A DNA stretch of 6,368 nt from assembly GCA_012961365.1 (NCBI GenBank), contig DTZN01000209.1:1-6368 (forward strand), written 5' to 3'. The position numbers and the translations under genes were made by a program. The stretch comes from Hydrogenothermaceae bacterium (GTDB taxonomy: Bacteria > Aquificota > Aquificia > Aquificales > Hydrogenothermaceae). This document shows positions 1 through 5,740 of this stretch, piece by piece. Each line of letters starts with the position of its first letter. Position 1 is the first letter of the stretch. The notes beneath the pieces were generated by a model. It was not told the origin of the DNA. It ran no database searches and saw only the letters and a program-made list of their open reading frames with translations.

Positions 1-28
1 AAATAAAATTTTAAGGAGGTTTTACTTA

Positions 29-394
29 ATGATAACATTTAAAGTATTCATGCTCTTACTCCTAGCAGCCGGAGCTTATACTGGTGCTTTCGCTGAACTT
101 TCTAGTGGTGATGCTGATAAAATAGCGAAAGCAATATTTTACGGAGCTCTAGCTATTGGTGCTGGTGTAGCTATTGGTGCTGCAGCTGGTGGCGGTGGTG
201 CAGGTTTAGGTTCTGCTATTCAAGGAGTTATTGAAGGAATGGCTAGAAACCCTAACATGGGACCTAAACTTTTAACAACTATGTTTATTGGTATGGCTCT
301 TATAGAAACATTCGTTCTTTATGGATTCTTAATTGCTATTATCTTCCTATTTACAGGAATATATGACGGTTCTGCAGGATTTAGCAGAGGATAA
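29..394 (+). CDS. atpE: F-type ATP synthase subunit c (proton-type c-ring subunit with signal peptide)
   Basis: Subunit c forms the rotating membrane ring of the FO motor. The 121-residue product is longer than the usual 75-90. Residues 1-22 look like a signal peptide (hydrophobic core MLLLLAAGA, AxA-type end before Glu23). Helix 1 (about 33-72) is glycine/alanine rich, the polar loop is ARNPN (72-76), and helix 2 (about 80-109) holds Glu93 in ALIET, the ion-binding carboxylate. Aligned to Na+-type c subunits, the helix 1 sodium-ligand glutamine is replaced by Leu60, so proton coupling is inferred. A cleaved N-terminal signal peptide is known for the Aquifex c subunit. The tail after helix 2 (about 12 residues, ending GFSRG) is a small extension. 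The ATG is supported by a near-perfect Shine-Dalgarno sequence, AAGGAGGT at 13-20, spaced 8 bases. The gene ends a transcription unit, since a terminator follows at 431-473. Identification is secure. Confidence 0.97.
   Translation: MITFKVFMLLLLAAGAYTGAFAELSSGDADKIAKAIFYGALAIGAGVAIGAAAGGGGAGLGSAIQGVIEGMARNPNMGPKLLTTMFIGMALIETFVLYGFLIAIIFLFTGIYDGSAGFSRG
150..182 (+). repeat. 18-base tandem repeat inside atpE helix 1
   Basis: A 15-base string (TAGCTATTGGTGCTG) occurs at 150-164 and again at 168-182, an 18-base period. It encodes the repeated AIGAG/AIGAA segment of the glycine-rich first helix. The DNA-level identity suggests a recent local duplication or strong codon preference; the protein-level glycine spacing is expected for c subunits. 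Confidence 0.7.
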
Positions 395-406
395 TCTATA
401 AATCTT

Positions 407-415
407 TGTTATAAT
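407..415 (+). promoter_or_regulatory. candidate extended -10 promoter upstream of rpmH
   Basis: The string TGTTATAAT at 407-415 is a perfect extended -10 element (TG, one base, TATAAT). No convincing -35 hexamer lies 16-18 bases upstream, which is tolerated with an extended -10. Transcription would start near 421-423, upstream of the hairpin at 431-460, so the transcript would carry that hairpin in its leader. It is the best promoter candidate in the gap between atpE and rpmH, but TATAAT arises easily in DNA this AT-rich. Confidence 0.4.
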
Positions 416-430
416 AAAAACATTTCTTAT

Positions 431-473
431 AGGGCGTATCCTTAAAAGAGGGTGCGCTCTTTTTATTTTCTTT
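431..473 (+). terminator. intrinsic terminator after atpE (possibly an rpmH leader attenuator)
   Basis: The left arm at 431-441 (AGGGCGTATCC) pairs with the right arm at 450-460 (GGGTGCGCTCT) over 11 consecutive positions, three of them G-T wobbles, around an 8-base loop. A T-rich tract at 461-473 follows directly. This is the shape of a Rho-independent terminator and sits 37 bases past the atpE stop. If the candidate promoter at 407-415 is real, the same hairpin would also lie at the start of the rpmH transcript. Confidence 0.85.
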
Positions 474-500
474 GTAATAATTACTAGGAGGTTTCAATAG

Positions 501-641
501 ATGCCAGAAAAAATTCATAATAATTTATCTAATAGAAAAAGAAAAAGAACTTCTGGGTTTTTAGCTAGAAAAAGGACAAAATCAGGTAAAAAAATTCTTG
601 CTAGAAGAAGAAGAAAAGGAAGAAAAAGATTAGCGGTATAA
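501..641 (+). CDS. rpmH: 50S ribosomal protein L34
   Basis: The product is a 46-residue, extremely basic protein of the large ribosomal subunit. The L34 core is plain: NRKRKRTSGFLAR (11-23), then [20 protein letters not shown] to the end, matching the family pattern of KRTxGFxxR followed by an ARRRxKGRKRL tail. The usual N-terminal MKRTYQPS segment is replaced by MPEKIHNNLS, which fits a divergent thermophile lineage. The start has a strong Shine-Dalgarno AGGAGGT at 486-492, 8 bases upstream. It heads the rpmH-rnpA-yidD-yidC-mnmE block and its 3' end overlaps the rnpA frame. Sequence and context agree, so the call is secure. Confidence 0.97.
   Translation: MPEKIHNNLSNRKRKRTSGFLARKRTKSGKKILARRRRKGRKRLAV
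617..622 (+). promoter_or_regulatory. candidate Shine-Dalgarno for rnpA, inside rpmH
   Basis: AGGAAG at 617-622 is a one-mismatch Shine-Dalgarno lying 6 bases before ATT at 629 in the rnpA frame. It is the best-spaced ribosome-binding motif for any possible rnpA start. It lies in A/G-rich rpmH coding sequence (Arg/Lys codons), so it may be fortuitous. Confidence 0.35.
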
Positions 642-970
642 TTACAATAAAAAGCTCAAAAGAGATAAAATATATATTAAAAAAAGGTAATAAGTTTTAT
701 ACAAAACATTTAATTTTTCTCTATCAAAAAAATTCTCTGGGGTTTCCCAGATTTTCTTTTATAATTTCAAAAAAGATATCTAAAAAAGCAGTTGTCAGAA
801 ATAGAATAAAAAGGATAATAAAAGAAGCAGTTAGGTTAAATACTGAGAAATTAAAGGATTTATCATTCGATATTGTAATTATAGCGAAAAAAGGATTAGA
901 AAATAAAAAAACTTATCATTTATTTGAAGATATAATTTTATTTTCAAAGTATTTGAAAGGTAAATTATGA
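629..970 (+). CDS. rnpA: ribonuclease P protein component, non-canonical start
   Basis: RnpA is the basic protein cofactor of the RNase P ribozyme, which removes 5' leaders from precursor tRNAs. From 629 the product is 113 residues, close to the family's usual 110-120. Visible hallmarks are [17 protein letters not shown] (about 8-24), the strand [20 protein letters not shown], the RNR signature [15 protein letters not shown] (55-69), and the late strand [10 protein letters not shown]. The frame is open from 605, after TAG at 602-604. It contains no ATG or GTG, and its only TTG is at 953, five codons before the stop. The start is therefore uncertain: ATT 629 (SD-like AGGAAG upstream), ATA 638 (overlaps the rpmH stop as ATAA), ATT 641 or ATA 647. 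The TGA stop overlaps the yidD ATG as ATGA. Placement after rpmH is the classic rnpA position. Family identity is secure; the start is not. Confidence 0.9.
   Translation: MSGIITIKSSKEIKYILKKGNKFYTKHLIFLYQKNSLGFPRFSFIISKKISKKAVVRNRIKRIIKEAVRLNTEKLKDLSFDIVIIAKKGLENKKTYHLFEDIILFSKYLKGKL
736..760 (+). terminator. terminator-like hairpin inside rnpA
   Basis: TCTGGG (736-741) pairs perfectly with CCCAGA (746-751) around a GTTT tetraloop, and is followed at once by TTTTCTTTT (752-760). An A-rich tract (726-732) precedes it, so the element could work in either direction. It lies in the first third of rnpA, in codons for [10 protein letters not shown] short GC stem with a U-tract is the form of an intrinsic terminator. 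Partial termination here would lower rnpA and downstream expression relative to rpmH. Whether it acts in vivo is inference. Confidence 0.5.
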
Positions 971-1173
971 AACAAAACCTTATAAGATTTATAAAAATTT
1001 ATCAAAAGGTTTTATCTCCTTTTTTAGGAAATAACTGTAGATATTATCCTTCTTGTTCAGAATACTCTATACAAGCGATAGAAAAATATGGAGTGTTAAA
1101 AGGAATTTTTAAATCTATATGGCGAATATTAAGATGTAATCCATTTTCTAAAGGTGGTATAGATTATCCTTAA
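967..1173 (+). CDS. yidD: membrane protein insertion efficiency factor YidD
   Basis: YidD is a small membrane-associated protein that assists YidC and Sec in inserting inner-membrane proteins. The 68-residue product has the family core: an amphipathic basic N-terminal helix ([17 protein letters not shown], 5-21), the signature [11 protein letters not shown] (24-34), [20 protein letters not shown] (41-60) and the closing GG motif. Cys24, Cys30 and Cys57 are the conserved cysteines. The C-terminus stops at GGIDYP, slightly shorter than the common GGYDPVP ending. The ATG overlaps the rnpA TGA by four bases (ATGA), and AAAGGT at 956-961 can serve as ribosome-binding site. It lies directly before its functional partner yidC. 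Identification is secure. Confidence 0.96.
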   Translation: MKQNLIRFIKIYQKVLSPFLGNNCRYYPSCSEYSIQAIEKYGVLKGIFKSIWRILRCNPFSKGGIDYP

Positions 1174-1196
1174 AAACCAAAAAAAAGAGGTAAGCG

Positions 1197-2810
1197 ATGT
1201 TAGATAATAATCAACAAGAAATGCAAAAAAGATTGATGATTTTTTTTCTTATTGTCTCTGCTTTTATGATAGGTTTTGGAATATTCCAAACTTTTATACC
1301 TACTTCAGAGCAAAATAAAACACAGCAAACACAAACTCAATCAACTACGCAAAAAGTTCAGGAAGAAAAGCATAAAGAAAAAGAAAATATTTCTCAAAAA
1401 TCAAATCTAAATTTAATAAAAACAACAGGAAATTATGATTTAATACTTACAAATCAAAGATTTAATAGTGATAATTTAAAAAATGTAATTGAAATAAAGA
1501 CATCTTATGGAAAAGTTCAAATTTCTAAGATTGGTGCTAGAGTAGTTTCTGTATATTTGAACCAGTATAAAATAGATGCTATTCCGAAAATTGCAAAAGA
1601 TAATAAAATTTTCCCAACTGAAATAATCACAACTGACCCAAGAATTACAGCTCTTTTAAACTTTTCTGAATATAAATTTAAGCAAGAAGGAAATTTATAT
1701 TTTTTTGAGTTAAACAAAGATAATATTTATATAAAGAAAGTTTTCAAACTAAATGATGATGAGACTATATCAGTTTCTTTAGAGCATAAGGGTCTTGAAA
1801 ATTTAGGAATTGCGACAATTAATGGTATTACACCTCCAGAAGAAGAAACATCTTTTGGACACAGAGGTTCAGTAATAAAAACAGACAAAGAATTGATAAA
1901 GATAGATGCAGATATACAAACAACACAGATTATAAGAGATAACATACTTTGGGCAGGGGAAGAAAATAAGTATTTCCTTCAAATGTTAGCAAATAAAACT
2001 GGATTTTCTACGGTTTATGTTATTCCTATTACCCAAAATACAACAATTACCCTTGCAGAAATTAAAGGTAATTTAAATGGATTTTTCTTTGGTGGTGCTA
2101 AATTATATTCGCTTCTTGGAGAAATTACAGAAAAGTATAGAAAACTTTGGGATATAGATTTAAATCTTAGAGAAACAATAGATTTTGGATTTTTTGGAAT
2201 ACTTGGAAAACCACTATTTTTACTTCTTCACTTAATTTATGATTTTATACCTAACTGGGGAATTGCCATAATTATTTTAACTATTATCCTTAGAATAGTT
2301 TTATTCCCTCTTAACCATAAGTCTTTAAAAGCTATGAAAAAAATGGCAGATTTAGCTCCAGAAATACAAAAATTACAGAAAAAATATAAAGATGACCCTC
2401 AAAAACTACAGCAAGAGATGATGAGACTTTATGCAGAGCATGGAGCTAACCCTATGAGTGGTTGTCTTCCAATTTTAGCTCAAATTCCTATATTTATAGC
2501 TCTTTATAATGTTTTAATGGTTGCGGTAGAGTTAAAAAATATTCCATTTTTATGGGTTCCAGATTTATCAGAACATGACCCATTTTATATTCTTCCTATA
2601 TTAATGGGATTATCTATGGTAGCTCAGCAATGGATAACTCCTAGTTCAGATAAAAACCAAAAATTTATAATGTATGCAATGGCAGGTATATTTACATTCC
2701 TATTTATGAACTTTCCAGCAGGTTTAGTTTTATATTGGCTTATTAACAACATTCTAGGATTAATCCAGAGTTTCTTTGTTAATAAAACAATAAATGCAGA
2801 AAAAAAGTAG
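1197..2810 (+). CDS. yidC: membrane protein insertase YidC (Oxa1 family)
   Basis: YidC inserts and folds inner-membrane proteins, alone or with SecYEG; F-type ATPase subunit c is a classic substrate in E. coli. The 537-residue length is typical for Gram-negative YidC (about 550). TM1 is at about 14-33, followed by a Gln/Thr/Lys-rich low-complexity linker (about 37-69) and a large periplasmic domain (about 75-330). The Oxa1 core follows: TM2 (352-372) with Arg366 in LRIVLFPL, the conserved groove arginine; the charged cytoplasmic loop C1 (KAMKKMADLAPEIQKLQKKY through HGANPM); TM3 (GCLPILAQIPIFIALYNVL, from 422); TM4 (about 463-482); and TM5/TM6 (about 490-530, FPAGLVLYWLINN). The start has AGAGGT at 1186-1191, 5 bases upstream. 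The stop TAG is directly followed by the mnmE ATG. Identification is secure. Confidence 0.98.
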   Translation: MLDNNQQEMQKRLMIFFLIVSAFMIGFGIFQTFIPTSEQNKTQQTQTQSTTQKVQEEKHKEKENISQKSNLNLIKTTGNYDLILTNQRFNSDNLKNVIEIKTSYGKVQISKIGARVVSVYLNQYKIDAIPKIAKDNKIFPTEIITTDPRITALLNFSEYKFKQEGNLYFFELNKDNIYIKKVFKLNDDETISVSLEHKGLENLGIATINGITPPEEETSFGHRGSVIKTDKELIKIDADIQTTQIIRDNILWAGEENKYFLQMLANKTGFSTVYVIPITQNTTITLAEIKGNLNGFFFGGAKLYSLLGEITEKYRKLWDIDLNLRETIDFGFFGILGKPLFLLLHLIYDFIPNWGIAIIILTIILRIVLFPLNHKSLKAMKKMADLAPEIQKLQKKYKDDPQKLQQEMMRLYAEHGANPMSGCLPILAQIPIFIALYNVLMVAVELKNIPFLWVPDLSEHDPFYILPILMGLSMVAQQWITPSSDKNQKFIMYAMAGIFTFLFMNFPAGLVLYWLINNILGLIQSFFVNKTINAEKK

Positions 2811-4166
2811 ATGTTTAAAGAAGATACAATTGTAGCAAACGCAACTCCTTTAGTCCCCTCTGGGGTTGCCATTGTTAGACTTAGTGGAAAGAAAGCTCTA
2901 GAGATAGGGAAGAAAATCTTTAAAACGAACAAGGAAATAAAAGCTAGAGTAGCTTATTTTGGCAAATTTTACGATACTGAAAACAATTTAATAGATGAAG
3001 GACTGTTTTTATATTTTAAAGCACCTCATAGTTTTACAGGAGAAGATGTTGTTGAGTTTCATACCCATGGAAGTATTCCAGTAGTAAAGAAACTTCTAAA
3101 TGAAGCTATAAAACTTGGTGCAAGGCTTGCCCAACCAGGAGAATTTACAAAAAGAGCATTTTTAAATGGGAAAATAGATTTAACTCAAGCAGAAGCAATA
3201 GCACAACTTATAGAAGCAAAAACAGAAAAAGCTTCAAAAGTTGCATTAAATATATTGGAAGGAAAATTATCAAAACAAATAAAACAACTAAGAGATAAAC
3301 TACTACACATAGAAAGTCTAATAGAGGCAGAGCTTAATTTCCCTGAAGATGTTGATGAAATACCTCTTGAAACAATAAAACCAGATTTAGAGTTGGTAAT
3401 AGAAAATATAAATAAATTGATAAAAACTTATAAAAAAGGTAAATTAATAACAGAAGGGATAAAACTCGCTATTGTTGGAAGACCAAATGTTGGAAAATCT
3501 TCTTTGTTTAATGCATTTGTTGGTTATGAAAGGGCTATAGTTTCTGATATAAAAGGAACTACTAGGGATTTTATAGAAGAAGAATTTAATATAAAAGGTT
3601 TTCCTATAAAGTTAATTGATACAGCTGGTATAAGAGAAGCTAAGGATAAACTAGAAAAAATAGGTATACAAAAAGCAAAGGAAAAAATAGATGAAGCAGA
3701 TATAATCTTATTTATATTTGATGCATCAGTTGGTATAACAGAAGAAGATAAACAGGTATTTAATGAGATAAAACATAAAAATGTTATTATAATAGGAAAT
3801 AAAATAGATTTAGGTGTTGAAGAAAACTCAATAAAGGATTATTTTAAGAATAAAGAACTTATTTTCACAAGCAGTAAAACTCAAGAAGGTTTATCCCGTT
3901 TAGAAGAAAAAATTGTAGAAAAGCTTGGTTTATTAGAAGATACAAACATAGATATTTATATAAATATTAGACATTTACAAGCTTTAGAAAAAGCTAAACA
4001 AACTTTAGAAAAAATTCTAAGTGAACTTTCTTTTTATGAATATCAAAAAGAAATTCTTATGCTAGAAATAAGAGAAGCAAATTACTATCTAAAAGAAATA
4101 ATAGGAGAAATACATACAGAAGAACTACTTGGAAATATCTTCTCTTCTTTCTGTATAGGAAAGTAA
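2811..4166 (+). CDS. mnmE: tRNA uridine-5-carboxymethylaminomethyl modification GTPase MnmE
   Basis: MnmE, with MnmG (not in this window), builds the cmnm5 group on wobble uridine 34 of certain tRNAs, using methylene-tetrahydrofolate and GTP. The product has 451 residues against 454 in E. coli. The N-terminal folate-binding domain (1 to about 118) shows FTGEDVVEFHTHGS and QPGEFTKRAFLNGKIDLTQAEA. The central helical domain is interrupted by a G domain: P-loop GRPNVGKSS (223-231), GTTRD (249-253), DTAG (270-273), NKID (330-333) and SSK (354-356). The C-terminus ends CIGK (448-451) with the catalytic Cys448. All key residues are present. No clear Shine-Dalgarno precedes the ATG, and the yidC stop abuts it, which suggests translational coupling. 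Older names are trmE and thdF. Confidence 0.98.
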   Translation: MFKEDTIVANATPLVPSGVAIVRLSGKKALEIGKKIFKTNKEIKARVAYFGKFYDTENNLIDEGLFLYFKAPHSFTGEDVVEFHTHGSIPVVKKLLNEAIKLGARLAQPGEFTKRAFLNGKIDLTQAEAIAQLIEAKTEKASKVALNILEGKLSKQIKQLRDKLLHIESLIEAELNFPEDVDEIPLETIKPDLELVIENINKLIKTYKKGKLITEGIKLAIVGRPNVGKSSLFNAFVGYERAIVSDIKGTTRDFIEEEFNIKGFPIKLIDTAGIREAKDKLEKIGIQKAKEKIDEADIILFIFDASVGITEEDKQVFNEIKHKNVIIIGNKIDLGVEENSIKDYFKNKELIFTSSKTQEGLSRLEEKIVEKLGLLEDTNIDIYINIRHLQALEKAKQTLEKILSELSFYEYQKEILMLEIREANYYLKEIIGEIHTEELLGNIFSSFCIGK

Positions 4167-4174
4167 AAAAACAA

Positions 4175-4180
4175 AGGAGG
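4175..4180 (+). promoter_or_regulatory. Shine-Dalgarno deciding the rho start
   Basis: AGGAGG at 4175-4180 is the rho ribosome-binding site. The in-frame TTG at 4183 begins only 2 bases after it, too close for initiation. The ATG at 4192 is 11 bases away, slightly long but workable. ATG 4192 is therefore preferred. Confidence 0.75.
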
Positions 4181-4191
4181 AATTGCCAGTT

Positions 4192-5469
4192 ATGGCTAAT
4201 GTGGCATTAGAAAACATAACTTTAGAGGATTTAAAAAAATTAACTCTTTCTGAACTTCAAAAACTTGGTAAGGAGATAGGTTTAAGCAGAACAACTGGCT
4301 TAAAAAAGTCAGAACTTATTACTAGAATATTAGAAAAAAAGGCAACAGAAGAAGGTCTAGATTTTATAAAAGGTGTTTTAGAAGTTTTACCTGAAGGATA
4401 TGGTTTTATTCGTTCCATAGAAAATAACTATCAACCTCATTCAACAGATATATATGTATCTCCTTCTCAAATAAAGAAATTTGGTTTAAGGACTGGAGAT
4501 TATATAATTGGTATAGCTAGGCAGCCAAAAGAAGGAGAAAAATACAGAGCATTAATAAAAATAGAGGCTGTTAACACTGTAGAACCTGAAAAAATAAGGA
4601 GAAGACCTTTATTTGAAAAGCTCATTCCATTTCACCCTACAGAAAGATTTAATCTTGAGTATGACCCTTCAGATTTATCTACTAGAGTGGTAAGTTTAAT
4701 ATCACCAATAGGAAAAGGACAAAGGGGATTAATTGTAGCACCTCCTAAAGCTGGGAAAACAGTTTTAATACAAAAAATAGCAAAAGCTTTAATTGAAAAT
4801 CATCCTGAAACCCACATAATTATTTTACTTATAGATGAAAGACCTGAAGAAGTTACAGAAATGAGAAGAATAGTTGGAGAAGGAGCAGAAGTTGTTGCAT
4901 CTACCTTTGATGAACCTCCAGAAAAACATATGCATTTAGCAGAATTAATTGTAGAAAGAGCAAAAAGATTAGTTGAAAATGGACAGGATGTTGTTATTCT
5001 TTTAGACTCAATTACCAGATTATCTAGAGCATCTAATGCAATTACACCACCTAGTGGTAGAGTTTTATCTGGTGGTATTGAAGCAACGGCTTTGCAAAGA
5101 CCTAAAAAGTTTTTTGGAGCTGCAAGGAATATAGAAGATGGTGGTAGTTTAACAATTCTTGCAACTGCACTTGTTGAAACTGGTTCAAAGATGGATGATG
5201 TTATTTTTGAAGAATTTAAAGGAACTGGTAATATGGAACTTTACTTAGATAGAAGACTTATGGAAAGAAGAGTATTTCCTGCAATAAATATACCTAAATC
5301 AGGAACACGAAAAGAAGAACTTTTACTTGAAGACTGGGAACTTCAAAGGCTTTGGATTTTAAGGAAATTCTTATCTACGATGGATGAAGTTGAAGCTATG
5401 GAATTTTTATTAAGTAAACTTGGTAAATTTAAAACAAACGAAGAGTTCTTAATGTCTATGAATACTTGA
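4192..5469 (+). CDS. rho: transcription termination factor Rho
   Basis: Rho is a hexameric RNA-dependent ATPase and translocase that releases untranslated transcripts. From ATG 4192 the product is 425 residues (E. coli 419). Domains in order: an N-terminal helical SAP-like region (about 1-47, [18 protein letters not shown]), then a cold-shock-type primary RNA-binding domain with RNP1-like GYGFIR (69-74) and [18 protein letters not shown]. The RecA-type ATPase core has Walker A APPKAGKT (183-190), [13 protein letters not shown] with Glu216, Walker [11 protein letters not shown] with Asp272, the Q-loop [11 protein letters not shown], and GTGN (344-347) followed by the arginine-rich [12 protein letters not shown]. 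No large N-terminal insertion of the actinobacterial kind is present. An in-frame TTG at 4183 would add three residues but sits too near the Shine-Dalgarno. The gene ends in tandem TGA TGA. It lies 25 bases after mnmE and is probably cotranscribed. Confidence 0.98.
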   Translation: MANVALENITLEDLKKLTLSELQKLGKEIGLSRTTGLKKSELITRILEKKATEEGLDFIKGVLEVLPEGYGFIRSIENNYQPHSTDIYVSPSQIKKFGLRTGDYIIGIARQPKEGEKYRALIKIEAVNTVEPEKIRRRPLFEKLIPFHPTERFNLEYDPSDLSTRVVSLISPIGKGQRGLIVAPPKAGKTVLIQKIAKALIENHPETHIIILLIDERPEEVTEMRRIVGEGAEVVASTFDEPPEKHMHLAELIVERAKRLVENGQDVVILLDSITRLSRASNAITPPSGRVLSGGIEATALQRPKKFFGAARNIEDGGSLTILATALVETGSKMDDVIFEEFKGTGNMELYLDRRLMERRVFPAINIPKSGTRKEELLLEDWELQRLWILRKFLSTMDEVEAMEFLLSKLGKFKTNEEFLMSMNT

Positions 5470-5494
5470 TGAAAACATATATTCAGAATAAAAT

Positions 5495-5527
5495 ATTAGT
5501 TTATCCACATTCTAGTATTTAACTAAT
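5495..5527. repeat. short inverted repeat in the rho-rpmE gap
   Basis: ATTAGTT (5495-5501) and AACTAAT (5521-5527) form a perfect 7-base inverted repeat with a 19-base spacer. The spacer contains most of a DnaA-box 9-mer. The stem is AT-rich and lacks a T-tract, so it does not look like a terminator. It could be an operator-like site or chance. Confidence 0.35.
5501..5509 (+). promoter_or_regulatory. perfect DnaA-box consensus in the rho-rpmE intergenic region
   Basis: TTATCCACA at 5501-5509 matches the strongest DnaA-binding 9-mer exactly. I found no second perfect TTATNCACA match on either strand in this window. It lies in one of the only two real gaps, between the rho stop and the rpmE ribosome-binding site. 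A single box without neighbours does not make an origin; a regulatory or titration site, or chance, are the alternatives. Confidence 0.4.
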
Positions 5528-5531
5528 TTAT

Positions 5532-5538
5532 TGGAGGT
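5532..5538 (+). promoter_or_regulatory. Shine-Dalgarno deciding the rpmE start
   Basis: TGGAGGT at 5532-5538 lies 7 bases before TTG 5546. An upstream in-frame TTG at 5531 overlaps this motif and cannot be the start. This fixes a TTG initiation codon at 5546. Confidence 0.8.
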
Positions 5539-5545
5539 AAAAGCA

Positions 5546-5740
5546 TTGAAAAAAGATATTCATCCTACTTTAGAACCAACTAAGTTTATATGTTCTTGTG
5601 GAAATCAGTTTGAACTACTTTCTACAAAAGGTGGAACTGTTTATATTGAGGTTTGTAATCAATGTCATCCTTACTACACTGGAAAGTTAAAAGCTAAACC
5701 ATTCTTTTTAGAAATCCAAGGTGGTAAAGCAGAAAGATAA
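5546..5740 (+). CDS. rpmE: 50S ribosomal protein L31, zinc-binding type
   Basis: L31 sits on the central protuberance of the large subunit and helps bridge it to the small subunit. From TTG 5546 the product is 64 residues and starts MKKDIHP, the family's characteristic N-terminus. The zinc-binding cysteines are all present: Cys16 and Cys18 in CSCGN, and Cys37 and Cys40 in [11 protein letters not shown]. This is the C+ form, as opposed to the zinc-free paralogue made under zinc starvation. The TTG start is chosen because the Shine-Dalgarno lies 7 bases upstream and the N-terminus then matches the family; no in-frame ATG is available. The stop TAA shares its last base with the prfA ATG (TAATG). 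The rho-rpmE-prfA order recurs in many bacteria. Confidence 0.95.
   Translation: MKKDIHPTLEPTKFICSCGNQFELLSTKGGTVYIEVCNQCHPYYTGKLKAKPFFLEIQGGKAER

Noticed and set aside
602..970. rnpA as a pseudogene, because it lacks a start
   Set aside because: The frame is full-length, uninterrupted and keeps the RNR signature and the coupled ATGA junction with yidD; loss of an essential gene is less likely than an unusual start.
2841..2869. CCCC-TCT-GGGG hairpin with outer GCAAC/GTTGC pairing near the mnmE start
   Set aside because: No T-tract follows, the bases encode the conserved PLVPSGVAIVRLSG segment, and the outer stem needs a large bulge.
1517..2932. Minus-strand open frames at 1517-1717, 1727-1945 and 2624-2932
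   Set aside because: They are shadows of yidC and mnmE, whose plus-strand proteins are unmistakable; none resembles a known family or has a ribosome-binding site.
5470..5530. Promoter for rpmE-prfA in the rho-rpmE gap (TAGTAT at 5513-5518)
   Set aside because: Only four of six -10 positions match, there is no -35, and AT-rich background makes such matches common.
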